Shown in pieces: positions 35,090-42,352 of a stretch of DNA of 64,000 nt. The stretch comes from DATAES01 sp963721305. Lineage in GTDB: Bacteria > Actinomycetota > Acidimicrobiia > Acidimicrobiales > JACDCH01. The notes below the pieces were generated by a model, which saw nothing but the letters and a program-made list of their open reading frames with translations, searched no databases and had not been told where the DNA came from. The stretch lies in NCBI GenBank assembly GCA_963721305.1, contig CAVRIR010000003.1, positions 248,001 through 312,000 on the forward strand, in the 5' to 3' direction. Each line of letters begins with the position of its first letter. The stretch's first letter is position 1. The position numbers were made by a program, and so were the translations under genes.

Positions 35090-36886
35090 GTGCACAATGG
35101 AGCCGTGCGAGGAACGCTGCGGACGATCCGCCTCGCGGTGTCGCTCGTCTATCGGTCGGGGCGGCGGCAGCTGGTGCTGATCATCGCGGCCAGCGTCGTC
35201 ACGTCCGTGGCGGTCGCCGGTCAGCTGTTGGTCGGCCGGACGATCCTCGATCTGCTCGCGCAGAACGAGCGCGTCGACGCCGGCCAGCTCGCGCCTTACC
35301 TCGCCATGCTCGGCGTCCTCTTGATGCTCGCAGCGATGAGCCAAGCCGCGGCGACCGAGTTGCGCCTGCCGCTCAGTGAGCAGGTGTCGCGGCACACGAT
35401 GAACGAGGTCCTCGACGTGGCGACCGAGGTCGAGCTCGAGGCCTACGAGGGCGCCGACTTCCACGACCGTCTGCAGCGGGCTCGACTGGCCGCCAACACA
35501 CAGTCATCGGCGGTCGTGTTCGGACTCGTCACCATCATCTCGACGCTGGTCGTGACCTTGGGCGTGGTCGTCGTCCTCGTGACCGTGGCGCCGATCCTCG
35601 TTCCGATCGCCATCATCGGCTATCTGCCGATCTCGCTCGTGAACGTGCGCAACAACCAGGCCCGCTACCGGCTCGAGGTCGAGCAGACCGAGCTCCTGCG
35701 GAACCGTTCGTATCTCGAGTACGTGATGACGGATCGCGTCGAGGCGAAGGAGATCCGGGCCTACGGGGCGGCGCCGACGCTTCGCCGCTGGCACCATGAG
35801 CTGTGGGACACCCGCATGGCCCAGTTGCGGTTGCTCGTACGTCAACGGCTGATGCTGACCAGCATCGGGTCGTTCGTGACGACCGCCGTGCTCATCGCGA
35901 CCCTGTCGTTCGCGCTGATCCTGGCCGGTCGCGGGTCGATCACCATCGGTGACGCCGCTGTCGCCATCGTCGGCCTGCAGCAGCTCAGCAGCCGCCTGCA
36001 GGACGCCGGGACCGCCTTCGGCAGCGTGCACGAAGGCCTGACGTTCCTCCGTGATTTCGAGACCTTCGCAGCGGCGCTGCCGGTGATCCGCGAGCAACGG
36101 CCGACGGCGGTGCCGCCGACGCCGCCGACGGTGCTGTCGGTCACCGATCTGGGCTACCGGTACCCCGGCGCCACCGAGGACGCGGTGCGCAGCGTGAGCT
36201 TCGAGCTCCGCCGGGGTCAGGTGATGGCCATCGTCGGTGCCAACGGCTCGGGCAAGACCACGCTGGCCAAGGTGGTGTGCGACCTGCTGGCGCCGACGAG
36301 GGGATCGATCCGCTGGGACGGCGTCGACCTGGCCGGGTGCGATCCAACGCTCGTGCATGCCCAGATCGCGCCGGTGTTCCAGGACTTCGCCCGCTACCAG
36401 GTCACCATCCGCCGGGTGATCGGACTCGGTGAAACGAGCCGCATCGATGACGAGGCGGCGATCTGGACCGCGGCGCGGCAGGTGGGCCTGGCCGACGTGA
36501 TCGGGTCGCTGCCCCAAGGCCTCGACACCCGGCTCGGGAAGGCGTTCGCGGACGGGACCGATCTCTCCATCGGCCAATGGCAGCGGCTGGCGATAGCCCG
36601 CGCCTTGTTCCGTGACGCGCCCGTCGTGCTCCTCGACGAGCCGTCGGCGTCACTCGACCCTCGCGTCGAGGCCGATCTGTTCGATCTGCTGCAGACGCTG
36701 TGCGACGACCGGATCGTGATCTTCATCTCACATCGGTTCGCGACGGTTCGGTCGGCGGACGTGGTCCTCGTCCTCGACCAAGGCGAGGTGGTGGAGTCGG
36801 GCACCCACGACGAGCTGATGGCTGCTGAAGGCCTCTACCACGACCTGTTCAACCTGCAGGCCGATCGGTACGGCTTCACCCACTGA
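35090..36886 (+). CDS. ABC exporter of the lasso cluster
   Basis: 598 residues; GTG with GGAG nine bases upstream. One polypeptide holds six membrane helices (residues ~25-300, including LVLIIAASVVTSVAVAGQLL and VVTLGVVVVLVTVAPILVPIAIIGYLPI) and a C-terminal ATPase. The ATPase shows Walker A GANGSGKT near residue 383, Q-loop APVFQDFARY, signature LSIGQWQRLAIARAL (a variant of LSGGQ), Walker B VVLLDEPSASLDP and an H-loop ISHRFATV. It works as a homodimer that exports the mature lasso peptide and usually gives self-immunity. It converges with the precursor gene; the shared hairpin at 36931-36961 lies between them. Confidence 0.85.
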   Translation: MHNGAVRGTLRTIRLAVSLVYRSGRRQLVLIIAASVVTSVAVAGQLLVGRTILDLLAQNERVDAGQLAPYLAMLGVLLMLAAMSQAAATELRLPLSEQVSRHTMNEVLDVATEVELEAYEGADFHDRLQRARLAANTQSSAVVFGLVTIISTLVVTLGVVVVLVTVAPILVPIAIIGYLPISLVNVRNNQARYRLEVEQTELLRNRSYLEYVMTDRVEAKEIRAYGAAPTLRRWHHELWDTRMAQLRLLVRQRLMLTSIGSFVTTAVLIATLSFALILAGRGSITIGDAAVAIVGLQQLSSRLQDAGTAFGSVHEGLTFLRDFETFAAALPVIREQRPTAVPPTPPTVLSVTDLGYRYPGATEDAVRSVSFELRRGQVMAIVGANGSGKTTLAKVVCDLLAPTRGSIRWDGVDLAGCDPTLVHAQIAPVFQDFARYQVTIRRVIGLGETSRIDDEAAIWTAARQVGLADVIGSLPQGLDTRLGKAFADGTDLSIGQWQRLAIARALFRDAPVVLLDEPSASLDPRVEADLFDLLQTLCDDRIVIFISHRFATVRSADVVLVLDQGEVVESGTHDELMAAEGLYHDLFNLQADRYGFTH

Positions 36887-36930
36887 GATCGAGGCTCGGT
36901 GTGGCCTTCGACTTCAGTGCCTAACGCGAA

Positions 36931-36961
36931 GGACCCCGGAGACGATGGGTCTCCGGGGTCC
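36931..36961. terminator. Bidirectional terminator hairpin, exporter/precursor
   Basis: A perfect 13-bp inverted repeat, GGACCCCGGAGAC (36931-36943) and GTCTCCGGGGTCC (36949-36961), with a 5-base loop. It sits 45 bases after the exporter stop and 20 bases after the precursor stop on the other strand, so one element can end both transcripts. Confidence 0.8.
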
Positions 36962-36980
36962 ACAGCACAACTGCCGTTGG

Positions 36981-37106
36981 TCAGCTCGTGGAGTTGGTGC
37001 CCCAGAAGTCGAACCCACCGTCGTAGTGGAAGTTGCTGCCGCTTCCCTGCGTGAAGTCAGCGACCGAACCGAGCTCGGTGATCGCTGGCGTCTCGTATGT
37101 AGACAT
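36981..37106 (-). CDS. Lasso peptide precursor
   Basis: 41 residues; AAAGGCGG just upstream of the ATG. The 20-residue leader MSTYETPAITELGSVADFTQ contains the lasso leader signature Y-x-x-P-x-I/L-x3-G-x5-T (Tyr4, Pro7, Ile9, Gly13, Thr19), which binds the RRE protein, with the Thr at position -2. The predicted core is GSGSNFHYDG followed by GFDFWGTNSTS. Gly1 would be joined to Asp9 to give a nine-membered macrolactam ring, and the 12-residue tail contains bulky Phe12, Phe14 and Trp15 that can act as plugs. The core ends in Ser21. It is last in the minus-strand pair after the cyclase. I know no described lasso peptide with this core. Cleavage and ring size are predictions. Confidence 0.85.
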   Translation of the reverse strand: MSTYETPAITELGSVADFTQGSGSNFHYDGGFDFWGTNSTS

Positions 37107-37128
37107 GTTCCGCCTTTCCTGTCTCTGA

Positions 37129-37158
37129 ATTGTTGCCAATGCACCGTCAAAACGGCAA
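37129..37158 (-). promoter_or_regulatory. Possible promoter of the lasso precursor gene
   Basis: On the minus strand TTGCCG (37158-37153) and AACAAT (37134-37129) are separated by 18 bases, each matching four of six bases of the -35/-10 consensus. Transcription would start about 15-20 bases before the precursor ATG. A separate promoter would let the precursor be made in excess over the cyclase upstream. Confidence 0.35.
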
Positions 37159-37219
37159 ACGCATGGACTCCCGCCCCGCGCCCGCCGGCCGCGGCAAAAA
37201 CCAGTATGCCAGGAAACTT

Positions 37220-38413
37220 TCACGAGGAACAGTCGTCGGGCGATGGGGAGATTTCGGTCGCCGTGGACCGTCCCGCGGTCGCCAGCCACGCCGCTTGCAG
37301 GAGTGCGGCTGTCGGCGCCGCCGGTGCACCGCTTGCCCATAGCCGCTTGAGCTCTTCGGCGCGTACGAGCTCGGCGTCGACCCCGTCGCCTGACCAACCG
37401 GCCGCGAACCGTTGCGTCGGCCCTCCCATGTAGCACCGCGTGTACTGACCTTTCCCCGTACGGGTCAGCACCTCGTCGGGAAGCAGGTCGGGAACCAGCT
37501 CGCGCAGCACGGCGGAGCGGTTGCCGAGGCCGAGGGTGCCGCTTCGCCGTGCCAACGACTCGATGAAGTCAGGGTGGAGCAGCGGACTCGTCACCTCGAC
37601 GTCGGTCTGCGCTGCGAGGAGCCGGCGGTTGCGCGCCGCGAGCACTTGCTTGCGCTTGCGCGGGATCATCCGCAGGGCGGTGGCGAGGCGCAGCGGACGG
37701 GCTCGCTCTTCGCGCGCCATGGCGTCGAGCACGATTTCGCGGCCGGCCGCCGTGAGCCACGTCGTCTGATCCGTCGTGCGACGGATCCGCGACACTCGCG
37801 CCCCAGCCGGACCGACGGTTCCGAGAGCGGATCGCAGCCTGCGCCACTGAAGGGGGCGGCTTCGCAACAGTCGTTGCACGGGGGCGATGCGATGCCAGTC
37901 ATCGCCGATGACTTCGTCGCCGCCCTCGCCGTCGATCACCGAACCACCGGGCACGGCCTCGATCATCGGCACGTCACCGGCAAGGTTCGGCGGCCACAGG
38001 ACGCCATAGCGCGCGAGTCGCGCCGTCGCCAGGGGTCCGACCGCGTCCACTTCGTCGTGCAGGGTGATTCGATGCCAGTCCTGGAGCCCGAGATGGTGCA
38101 CGACGCGCTCTTGCCACTCGCTCTCCTCGGCCTCGGTGATGCCCGGGAAGCGGCGCGTGATCGGCACTGGCTCGGGGAGTCCCTCCCGCCTCGCCACATG
38201 CGTGGCGATTGCGAGCACGGTGGACGAGTCTCGTCCACCCGAGAACGCGACGCCGCACGGGCCGCGCCGCAACGACTGCCGTACGACGCGCTCGAGCACC
38301 TCTCGTGGACTCTCGGTCGACGGCTGCGGTGGCTGGCGTGCATCCACGTAGCCGGGCATGAAGCCGAGCAGGATCTCGGTCGGCGACATGACATAGGGAA
38401 CGTCGTCGGCCAT
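37220..38413 (-). CDS. Lasso cyclase, AsnB-like, lacking the glutaminase domain
   Basis: 397 residues from the Met at 38413; the frame is open further upstream but overlaps the divergent RRE gene. It contains the ATP-binding and ring-closing domain of asparagine-synthetase homologues: the pyrophosphate loop VAFSGGRDSSTVLAIA (SGGRDSS at ~58-64), Mg-binding DGEGGDEVIGDDWH (~161-174) and KGQY near the C-terminus. Lasso cyclases adenylate the ring Asp/Glu side chain and close the isopeptide bond to residue 1. Most are about 600 residues with a vestigial N-terminal glutamine amidotransferase domain; here that domain is absent and replaced by a ~45-residue stretch (PTEILLGFMPGY...). It is transcribed away from the RRE-B2-kinase genes and towards the precursor. 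Confidence 0.8.
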   Translation of the reverse strand: MADDVPYVMSPTEILLGFMPGYVDARQPPQPSTESPREVLERVVRQSLRRGPCGVAFSGGRDSSTVLAIATHVARREGLPEPVPITRRFPGITEAEESEWQERVVHHLGLQDWHRITLHDEVDAVGPLATARLARYGVLWPPNLAGDVPMIEAVPGGSVIDGEGGDEVIGDDWHRIAPVQRLLRSRPLQWRRLRSALGTVGPAGARVSRIRRTTDQTTWLTAAGREIVLDAMAREERARPLRLATALRMIPRKRKQVLAARNRRLLAAQTDVEVTSPLLHPDFIESLARRSGTLGLGNRSAVLRELVPDLLPDEVLTRTGKGQYTRCYMGGPTQRFAAGWSGDGVDAELVRAEELKRLWASGAPAAPTAALLQAAWLATAGRSTATEISPSPDDCSS

Positions 38414-38491
38414 GGCGATAGAATAGGAGTGCGCTTTTCGGCGGTAGCCAGGCCGCAGCAGCCCGAGATCCCCGATGGCGGAAGACTGATC
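38414..38491. promoter_or_regulatory. Divergent promoter region of the lasso cluster
   Basis: 78 bases between the cyclase (leftwards) and RRE (rightwards) genes. On the minus strand TATTCT lies about seven bases before the cyclase ATG, as expected for a leaderless -10 element; the plus strand of the same spot reads TAGAAT, a good -10 for the rightward genes. No confident -35 hexamers. The assignment is tentative. Confidence 0.35.
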
Positions 38492-38746
38492 ATGCAGCTC
38501 AGGCGATCCGGACTCACATGGCATGTTGCCGGCGACGAGGTCGTCGTCCTCGACCTCGCGGGGTCGGTGTACCTCAAGCTGAACGGCAGCGCGCGCGTGC
38601 TGTGGGAGTGCCTGGCCGAGCCGTGCTCCGAGGCCGAACTGGTCGCGTCGCTCCGCGAGCAGTTCGACGTCGACGAGCAGCGTGCCGCCGCCGATGTGGC
38701 CGGCTTCCTCGCCGACTTGCGTCGCCGCGGTCTCCTCGACGAGTGA
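38492..38746 (+). CDS. Lasso RRE protein (B1, PqqD-like)
   Basis: 84 residues, the size of stand-alone RiPP recognition elements. The winged-helix PqqD pattern is clear: LTWHVAGDEVVVLDLAGSVYLKLNGSARVLWECLAEPCSEAELVASLREQFDVDEQRAAADVAGFLADLRRRGLLDE (read in short blocks), with the typical V-L-D-L, Y-x-L-N and W-x-x-L positions. It binds the leader peptide, recognising the Tyr-Pro-Leu/Ile-Gly motif seen in the precursor, and presents it to the B2 peptidase. GTGA links it to the B2 gene, so both are co-translated. Confidence 0.9.
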   Translation: MQLRRSGLTWHVAGDEVVVLDLAGSVYLKLNGSARVLWECLAEPCSEAELVASLREQFDVDEQRAAADVAGFLADLRRRGLLDE

Positions 38747-39249
38747 CCGTGCCCAGCGCAACAGCATCGACGCTGCGCTCGTGGCTCGCGCGATTGCCGG
38801 ACAGAACACGGCGACTCCTGCGCCTCCCACCTCGGGACATGATGACGATCCTCCACGCCGCAGCCGTGCTGATGTTCGTGGAGGCGTTGATCCGATGGAT
38901 CCCGTTGCCGCGGCTCAGCAGGATGCTCGGTGTCCGCGTCAACGTCGGGCCTGCTGCTCGCAACGTCGAGCAACTGCCGGTCGACGCGCTCACCGACCGG
39001 GATCGCCGCCAGCTCCGGTGCACCATGCGCGTCACCGAGGGATGGCCGCTGAGCAAGGGTCCGTGTCTGCGCCGCGCCCTGGTCGCCGGGCATCTGCTGC
39101 GCCGACATCATCCGGCAGTACGGCTCGGCATGTCACCGGCCGCGACCGGCCTCTTCGCTCATGCGTGGCTCGAGATCGACGATCGACCTTTGGAGAGCGT
39201 GGCCGAGATGATGGTCTTCCAGTCGACGACCGCCAGGACTGCGGTGTGA
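38743..39249 (+). CDS. Lasso leader peptidase (B2, transglutaminase-like)
   Basis: 168 residues; GTG overlaps the RRE stop. The catalytic triad of lasso B2 proteins is recognisable: Cys108 in SKGPCLRRALVAGHLLRRHHPAVRLGM, His140 in GLFAHAWLEIDDRP and an Asp at 146-147. The N-terminal half has hydrophobic helices (MMTILHAAAVLMFVEALI), as usual for this family. It removes the leader after Thr-x, freeing the amino group of Gly1 for ring closure. Length and motif spacing are normal. It is coupled by GTGA to the kinase gene downstream. Confidence 0.9.
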   Translation: MTVPSATASTLRSWLARLPDRTRRLLRLPPRDMMTILHAAAVLMFVEALIRWIPLPRLSRMLGVRVNVGPAARNVEQLPVDALTDRDRRQLRCTMRVTEGWPLSKGPCLRRALVAGHLLRRHHPAVRLGMSPAATGLFAHAWLEIDDRPLESVAEMMVFQSTTARTAV

Positions 39250-40187
39250 GCGACGGGTTGCCACGGACCTACCTCCAGTGCGGGCTTCGTCTGCGCTCGG
39301 AGGTCGAGCTGCATCTGCCGTCGGCTCCCGATGCAGGCGCCGACGTCGAGGTCGGCTGGGGGCCCGACATCCATGGATCCGCCGAGCCGCCGCCGGGCGA
39401 GGTCATCGCCGCGTTCGGATCAGGCGAGGACAAGTGGTACACGACCACGTGGACGGGATCGCAGTACCTCATGCGCTTCCGTGAGTGCGGTGAGTTCGTG
39501 ATCTCGGAGGACCTCACGCGCGTGCAGATCCGCCGAGACCCGGCCGGACGGTTCGACCTGTTGCCGATCCTGATGGCGGGGACGGTCAGCGCCGTCCTGC
39601 TGACGTTGCGCGGCGAGACGGTGCTCCACGCCAGCGCGGTGGCGGTCGACGGCGCGGCGCTCGCGTTCGTCGGCCAGTCCGGCCGCGGCAAGTCGACGCT
39701 CGCGACACTCATGTGCCTTGACGGGGCTGATCTCGTCACCGATGACGTCCTTGCCGTGCACGCCGGCTCTCCGATCACGTGCATCGGTGGTGCGACGGAA
39801 TTGCGCCTACGTCCGGCCGCGTCGGGGCTTGCCGCGCAGCGGCCCGACGGGTCGGCTCGGACCACCGCCGACGAGCGGACCGCGTTCGCGCCGTCGCCGG
39901 CCCGCACCGGGCCCGTACCGCTCGCTGCCATCATCGTGCCCAGCCCCGACCGCGAAGCGTCCGAAGTCGAAGCGCACCGGCTCGAGCCGAGCGCGGCCGT
40001 GTTCTCGCTCCTCGCCTTCCCGCGCGTCTACGGCTGGAGTCGGCCCGATGTGCTCAGCCGCGACTTCTCCATGTTGAGCCTCGTCGCAAACGCCGTGCCC
40101 GTGTACGACGTGACTGTTCCGTGGGGCCCGCCGTTCCGAGACGACATCGCCGGAGCTCTCGCCGCGCTGGTCGGCCCTCCCGCGTGA
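39246..40187 (+). CDS. HprK-like lasso peptide kinase
   Basis: 313 residues; GTG overlaps the B2 stop. The C-terminal kinase half starts with ETVLHASAVAVDGAALAFVGQSGRGKSTLA (P-loop at ~143-151), then ADLVTDDVLAV with the acidic pair, and GGATELRLRP. This is the HPr-kinase-like arrangement seen in lasso clusters such as that of paeninodin, whose kinase phosphorylates the C-terminal Ser of the precursor. The N-terminal ~100 residues are a lineage-specific domain (YLQCGLRLRSEVELHLP). The precursor here also ends in Ser, so the same modification is inferred. It is the last gene of the RRE-B2-kinase operon; the dispersed hairpin repeat follows directly. Confidence 0.85.
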   Translation: MSDGLPRTYLQCGLRLRSEVELHLPSAPDAGADVEVGWGPDIHGSAEPPPGEVIAAFGSGEDKWYTTTWTGSQYLMRFRECGEFVISEDLTRVQIRRDPAGRFDLLPILMAGTVSAVLLTLRGETVLHASAVAVDGAALAFVGQSGRGKSTLATLMCLDGADLVTDDVLAVHAGSPITCIGGATELRLRPAASGLAAQRPDGSARTTADERTAFAPSPARTGPVPLAAIIVPSPDREASEVEAHRLEPSAAVFSLLAFPRVYGWSRPDVLSRDFSMLSLVANAVPVYDVTVPWGPPFRDDIAGALAALVGPPA

Positions 40188-40193
40188 GTCGGC

Positions 40194-40303
40194 GTTCTGT
40201 GATGACTGAGCCACCAGATCGGTGGTTCAAACGTCACAGAACGAACAGCGGCGCGTTCTGTGACGGCTGAGCAACCGGATTCGGTGGCTCAGCCATCAAT
40301 GTG
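40194..40303 (+). repeat. Dispersed two-hairpin repeat, copy 2
   Basis: First palindrome at 40194-40242 with arms GTTCTGTGA / TCACAGAAC and inner stem GAGCCACC / GGTGGTTC. A 12-base spacer follows, then a second hairpin from GTTCTGTGACGGCTGAGC (40255) to CATCAATGTG (40294-40303). The whole unit is the reverse complement, with point differences, of 19665-19775. It begins 6 bases after the kinase stop, so it may also serve as a transcription end. Confidence 0.75.
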
Positions 40304-40359
40304 AGATGAGGGGCGCGGGTGGTAGCGGCGGTCAGCGTGGGTCGGGCAGGATCGTGGCC

Positions 40360-41554
40360 GTGACGACGACGACCGACCGACCTGTCATCGACATCCTCGA
40401 TCGTGAGTTCTGGCGTCGGAACCCGCACGACGCGTGGACGTGGGCCCGGGCGAACGAGCCCGTTCATCGTGACGGGCGCAGCGGCATCTGGTGCATCACG
40501 AAGCATGCCGACGTCGTGTTCGTCGAGCGCAACGCCGAGATCTTCTCGTCCGACGGGGCGTACCGGCTGAACCCGTCGCCCGGCGAGTCGAACATGATCG
40601 CCAACGACGATCCCGCACACCTGCACCAGCGTCGCCTCGTCAACCGGGGGTTCACGCCGCGAGCGGTCAAAGGGCAAACCGAGATGTTGGAAGGCATGAT
40701 CGACAAGCTCGTCGATCCTTTGACCGTGCGAGGGCACGCGGAGGTCGTCGACGATCTCGCCGGTCAGCTGCCGGCGCGGTTCACGGCGTGGCTGCTCGGT
40801 CTCGACGAGGACGAGTGGTGGCCCACGATGAAGCGGTGGAGCGAGGAGCTCATGCGCCTCGATGCCGCGCCGCAGGACAACGACGTCTTGATGACGTTGA
40901 TGGGAACGCTGCAGCAGTTGATGGGCACGGTCGTGGAGAAGACGGATGAGTTCCGTGCCTGCCCCGCGGAAGGTCTGATGTCGACGTGGGCGAACGGCAC
41001 GGTGCTCGACGGATCGCCGATGCCGGTCGAGACGATCTTCCACGAGACCGGCTTGTTCGTGTCCGGCGGATCGGAGACGACCCGCACCGCGATCGCGCAC
41101 GGCTTGCGTGCGTTCTGCGATCACAACGACCAGTGGGACCTGCTCGAATGAGCACCCGGAGCATCTCAAGACCGCGGTCGACGAGGTGATCCGGTGGGTG
41201 ACGCCGCTCAACAACATGTTCCGGAAGGTGACGCGCGAAGTAGAGGTGCGAGGCGTTCACCTCGGGGCCGGCGATCGAGTGATGCTTGTCTATCCGTCGG
41301 CGAATCGCGACGAGGACGTGTTCGAGGATCCGTTCACGTTCGACGTCACCCGCTCGCCGAACAACCACATCGCGTTCGGCTACGGAACGCACTTCTGCCT
41401 CGGCGCGAACTACGCGCGACATGAGCTCGAGCTGCTGTTCGGCAAGCTCACGCGCGACTGGACGAACCTGCGCGTCGTCAGTGAGCCGGACGTCGAGCCG
41501 AACATCTTCGCCAGGGCGGTGCGTTCGTTCGAGCTCGCGTTCGACGCTCGCTGA
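40360..41554 (+). CDS. Cytochrome P450 (one frameshift as read)
   Basis: About 398 residues after repair. The start is set at GTG 40360 (TTTTDRPVIDILDREFWRRNPHDAWTWARANEPVH). I-helix GGSETTR, ExxR in DEVIRW, and the haem loop FGYGTHFCLGANYAR with the Cys ligand are present. One break at ~41148 turns the frame into a stop after QWDLLE; restoring CG (CTCGCGAAT) joins LLANEHPEHLKTAVDEV and keeps the K-helix. The substrate is unknown, but the neighbouring Rieske oxygenase, second P450, SDR and amidohydrolase suggest oxidative breakdown of a hydrophobic compound. It converges with the TetR gene (18 bases between stops). Confidence 0.85.
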
Positions 41555-41572
41555 ACAACCAGCGAACGACGA

Positions 41573-42223
41573 TCACTGGGCGCGGTGCGCCAGTGCAGGA
41601 TGGCCCGTCCACCGGTCGCCTTCGAGCTCGCGGATCTGTCGCTCGACCGCGGCGATCATCTCCGCGTGACCCATCTCGAAGCCGAGGCCGCGCTCGATCA
41701 GCAGCAGCAGTGAAACGCTGCCCAGGGTGAGGATGATCGTGACCGGAGGCCACGTCTCGACGTCGAGCCCATAGCCGGCGAGCACCATCGACAGGACGTC
41801 GAGTTGCATCCGGCGATACCTCGCCGAGTACTCGACGATCTCGGATCGGATGGCCTTGCGATGGTTCGCGAGCGCGAAGAACTCGACCGTGCGGACGTTG
41901 TTGATGTGATCGTTCAGTGCGTCCCACAGCGCCCACAGCGGTTGCGCCGACAGCAACGCCTGCTCCTGCCGTTCGAGCCCGCGCTGCGCGCCGCGGCGGA
42001 ACAGTTGGACGAAGAGCCCGTCCATCGACTCGAAGTAGTAGTAGACGAGCGCCGCGTTCATGCCGGCGCGTTCGCCCACCCGACGGGAGGTGACCGACGC
42101 GTACCCGTCCTCGAGAAGCAGAGCTTCGGCCGCGTCCAGCAGCGCGTCCCGTGAGTTCGAGTCGTCGGAATGGCGACGGGGAGGGCGCCGACGAGGTCTG
42201 TTCTTCGGTGGTCGAGCCGCCAT
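41573..42223 (-). CDS. TetR-family regulator of the catabolic block
   Basis: 216 residues starting at 42223. A basic Arg/Pro-rich N-terminal tail (KNRPRRRPPRRH) precedes the helix-turn-helix: ALLDAAEALLLEDGYASVTSRRVGERAGMNAALVYYYFESMDGLFVQLF. The C-terminal half is a helical ligand-binding domain (WALWDALNDHINNVRTVEFFALANHRKAIRSEIVEY...). It is divergent from the Rieske oxygenase gene, the usual position for a repressor of that operon. The inducer is unknown. Confidence 0.85.
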   Translation of the reverse strand: MAARPPKNRPRRRPPRRHSDDSNSRDALLDAAEALLLEDGYASVTSRRVGERAGMNAALVYYYFESMDGLFVQLFRRGAQRGLERQEQALLSAQPLWALWDALNDHINNVRTVEFFALANHRKAIRSEIVEYSARYRRMQLDVLSMVLAGYGLDVETWPPVTIILTLGSVSLLLLIERGLGFEMGHAEMIAAVERQIRELEGDRWTGHPALAHRAQ

Positions 42224-42352
42224 CCGGAGTCGCACCCTGCCCTCTCGTTGCGTGGCCTTGTCTGTGGGGCCACGAAATGGTTTAATCGCTCGCTCAACAC
42301 AGTACATCGATCGCTTAACAGGACGGGCGAACGACTCGCAAGGGCGGTGACC
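42224..42352. promoter_or_regulatory. Divergent control region, TetR/Rieske genes
   Basis: Local AT enrichment around 42280-42325 with two related words, AATCGCTCGCTCAACACAG and CGATCGCTTAACAGG, spaced about 25 bases apart. They may be operator half-sites for the TetR or -10 regions. The boundaries are approximate. Confidence 0.35.
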
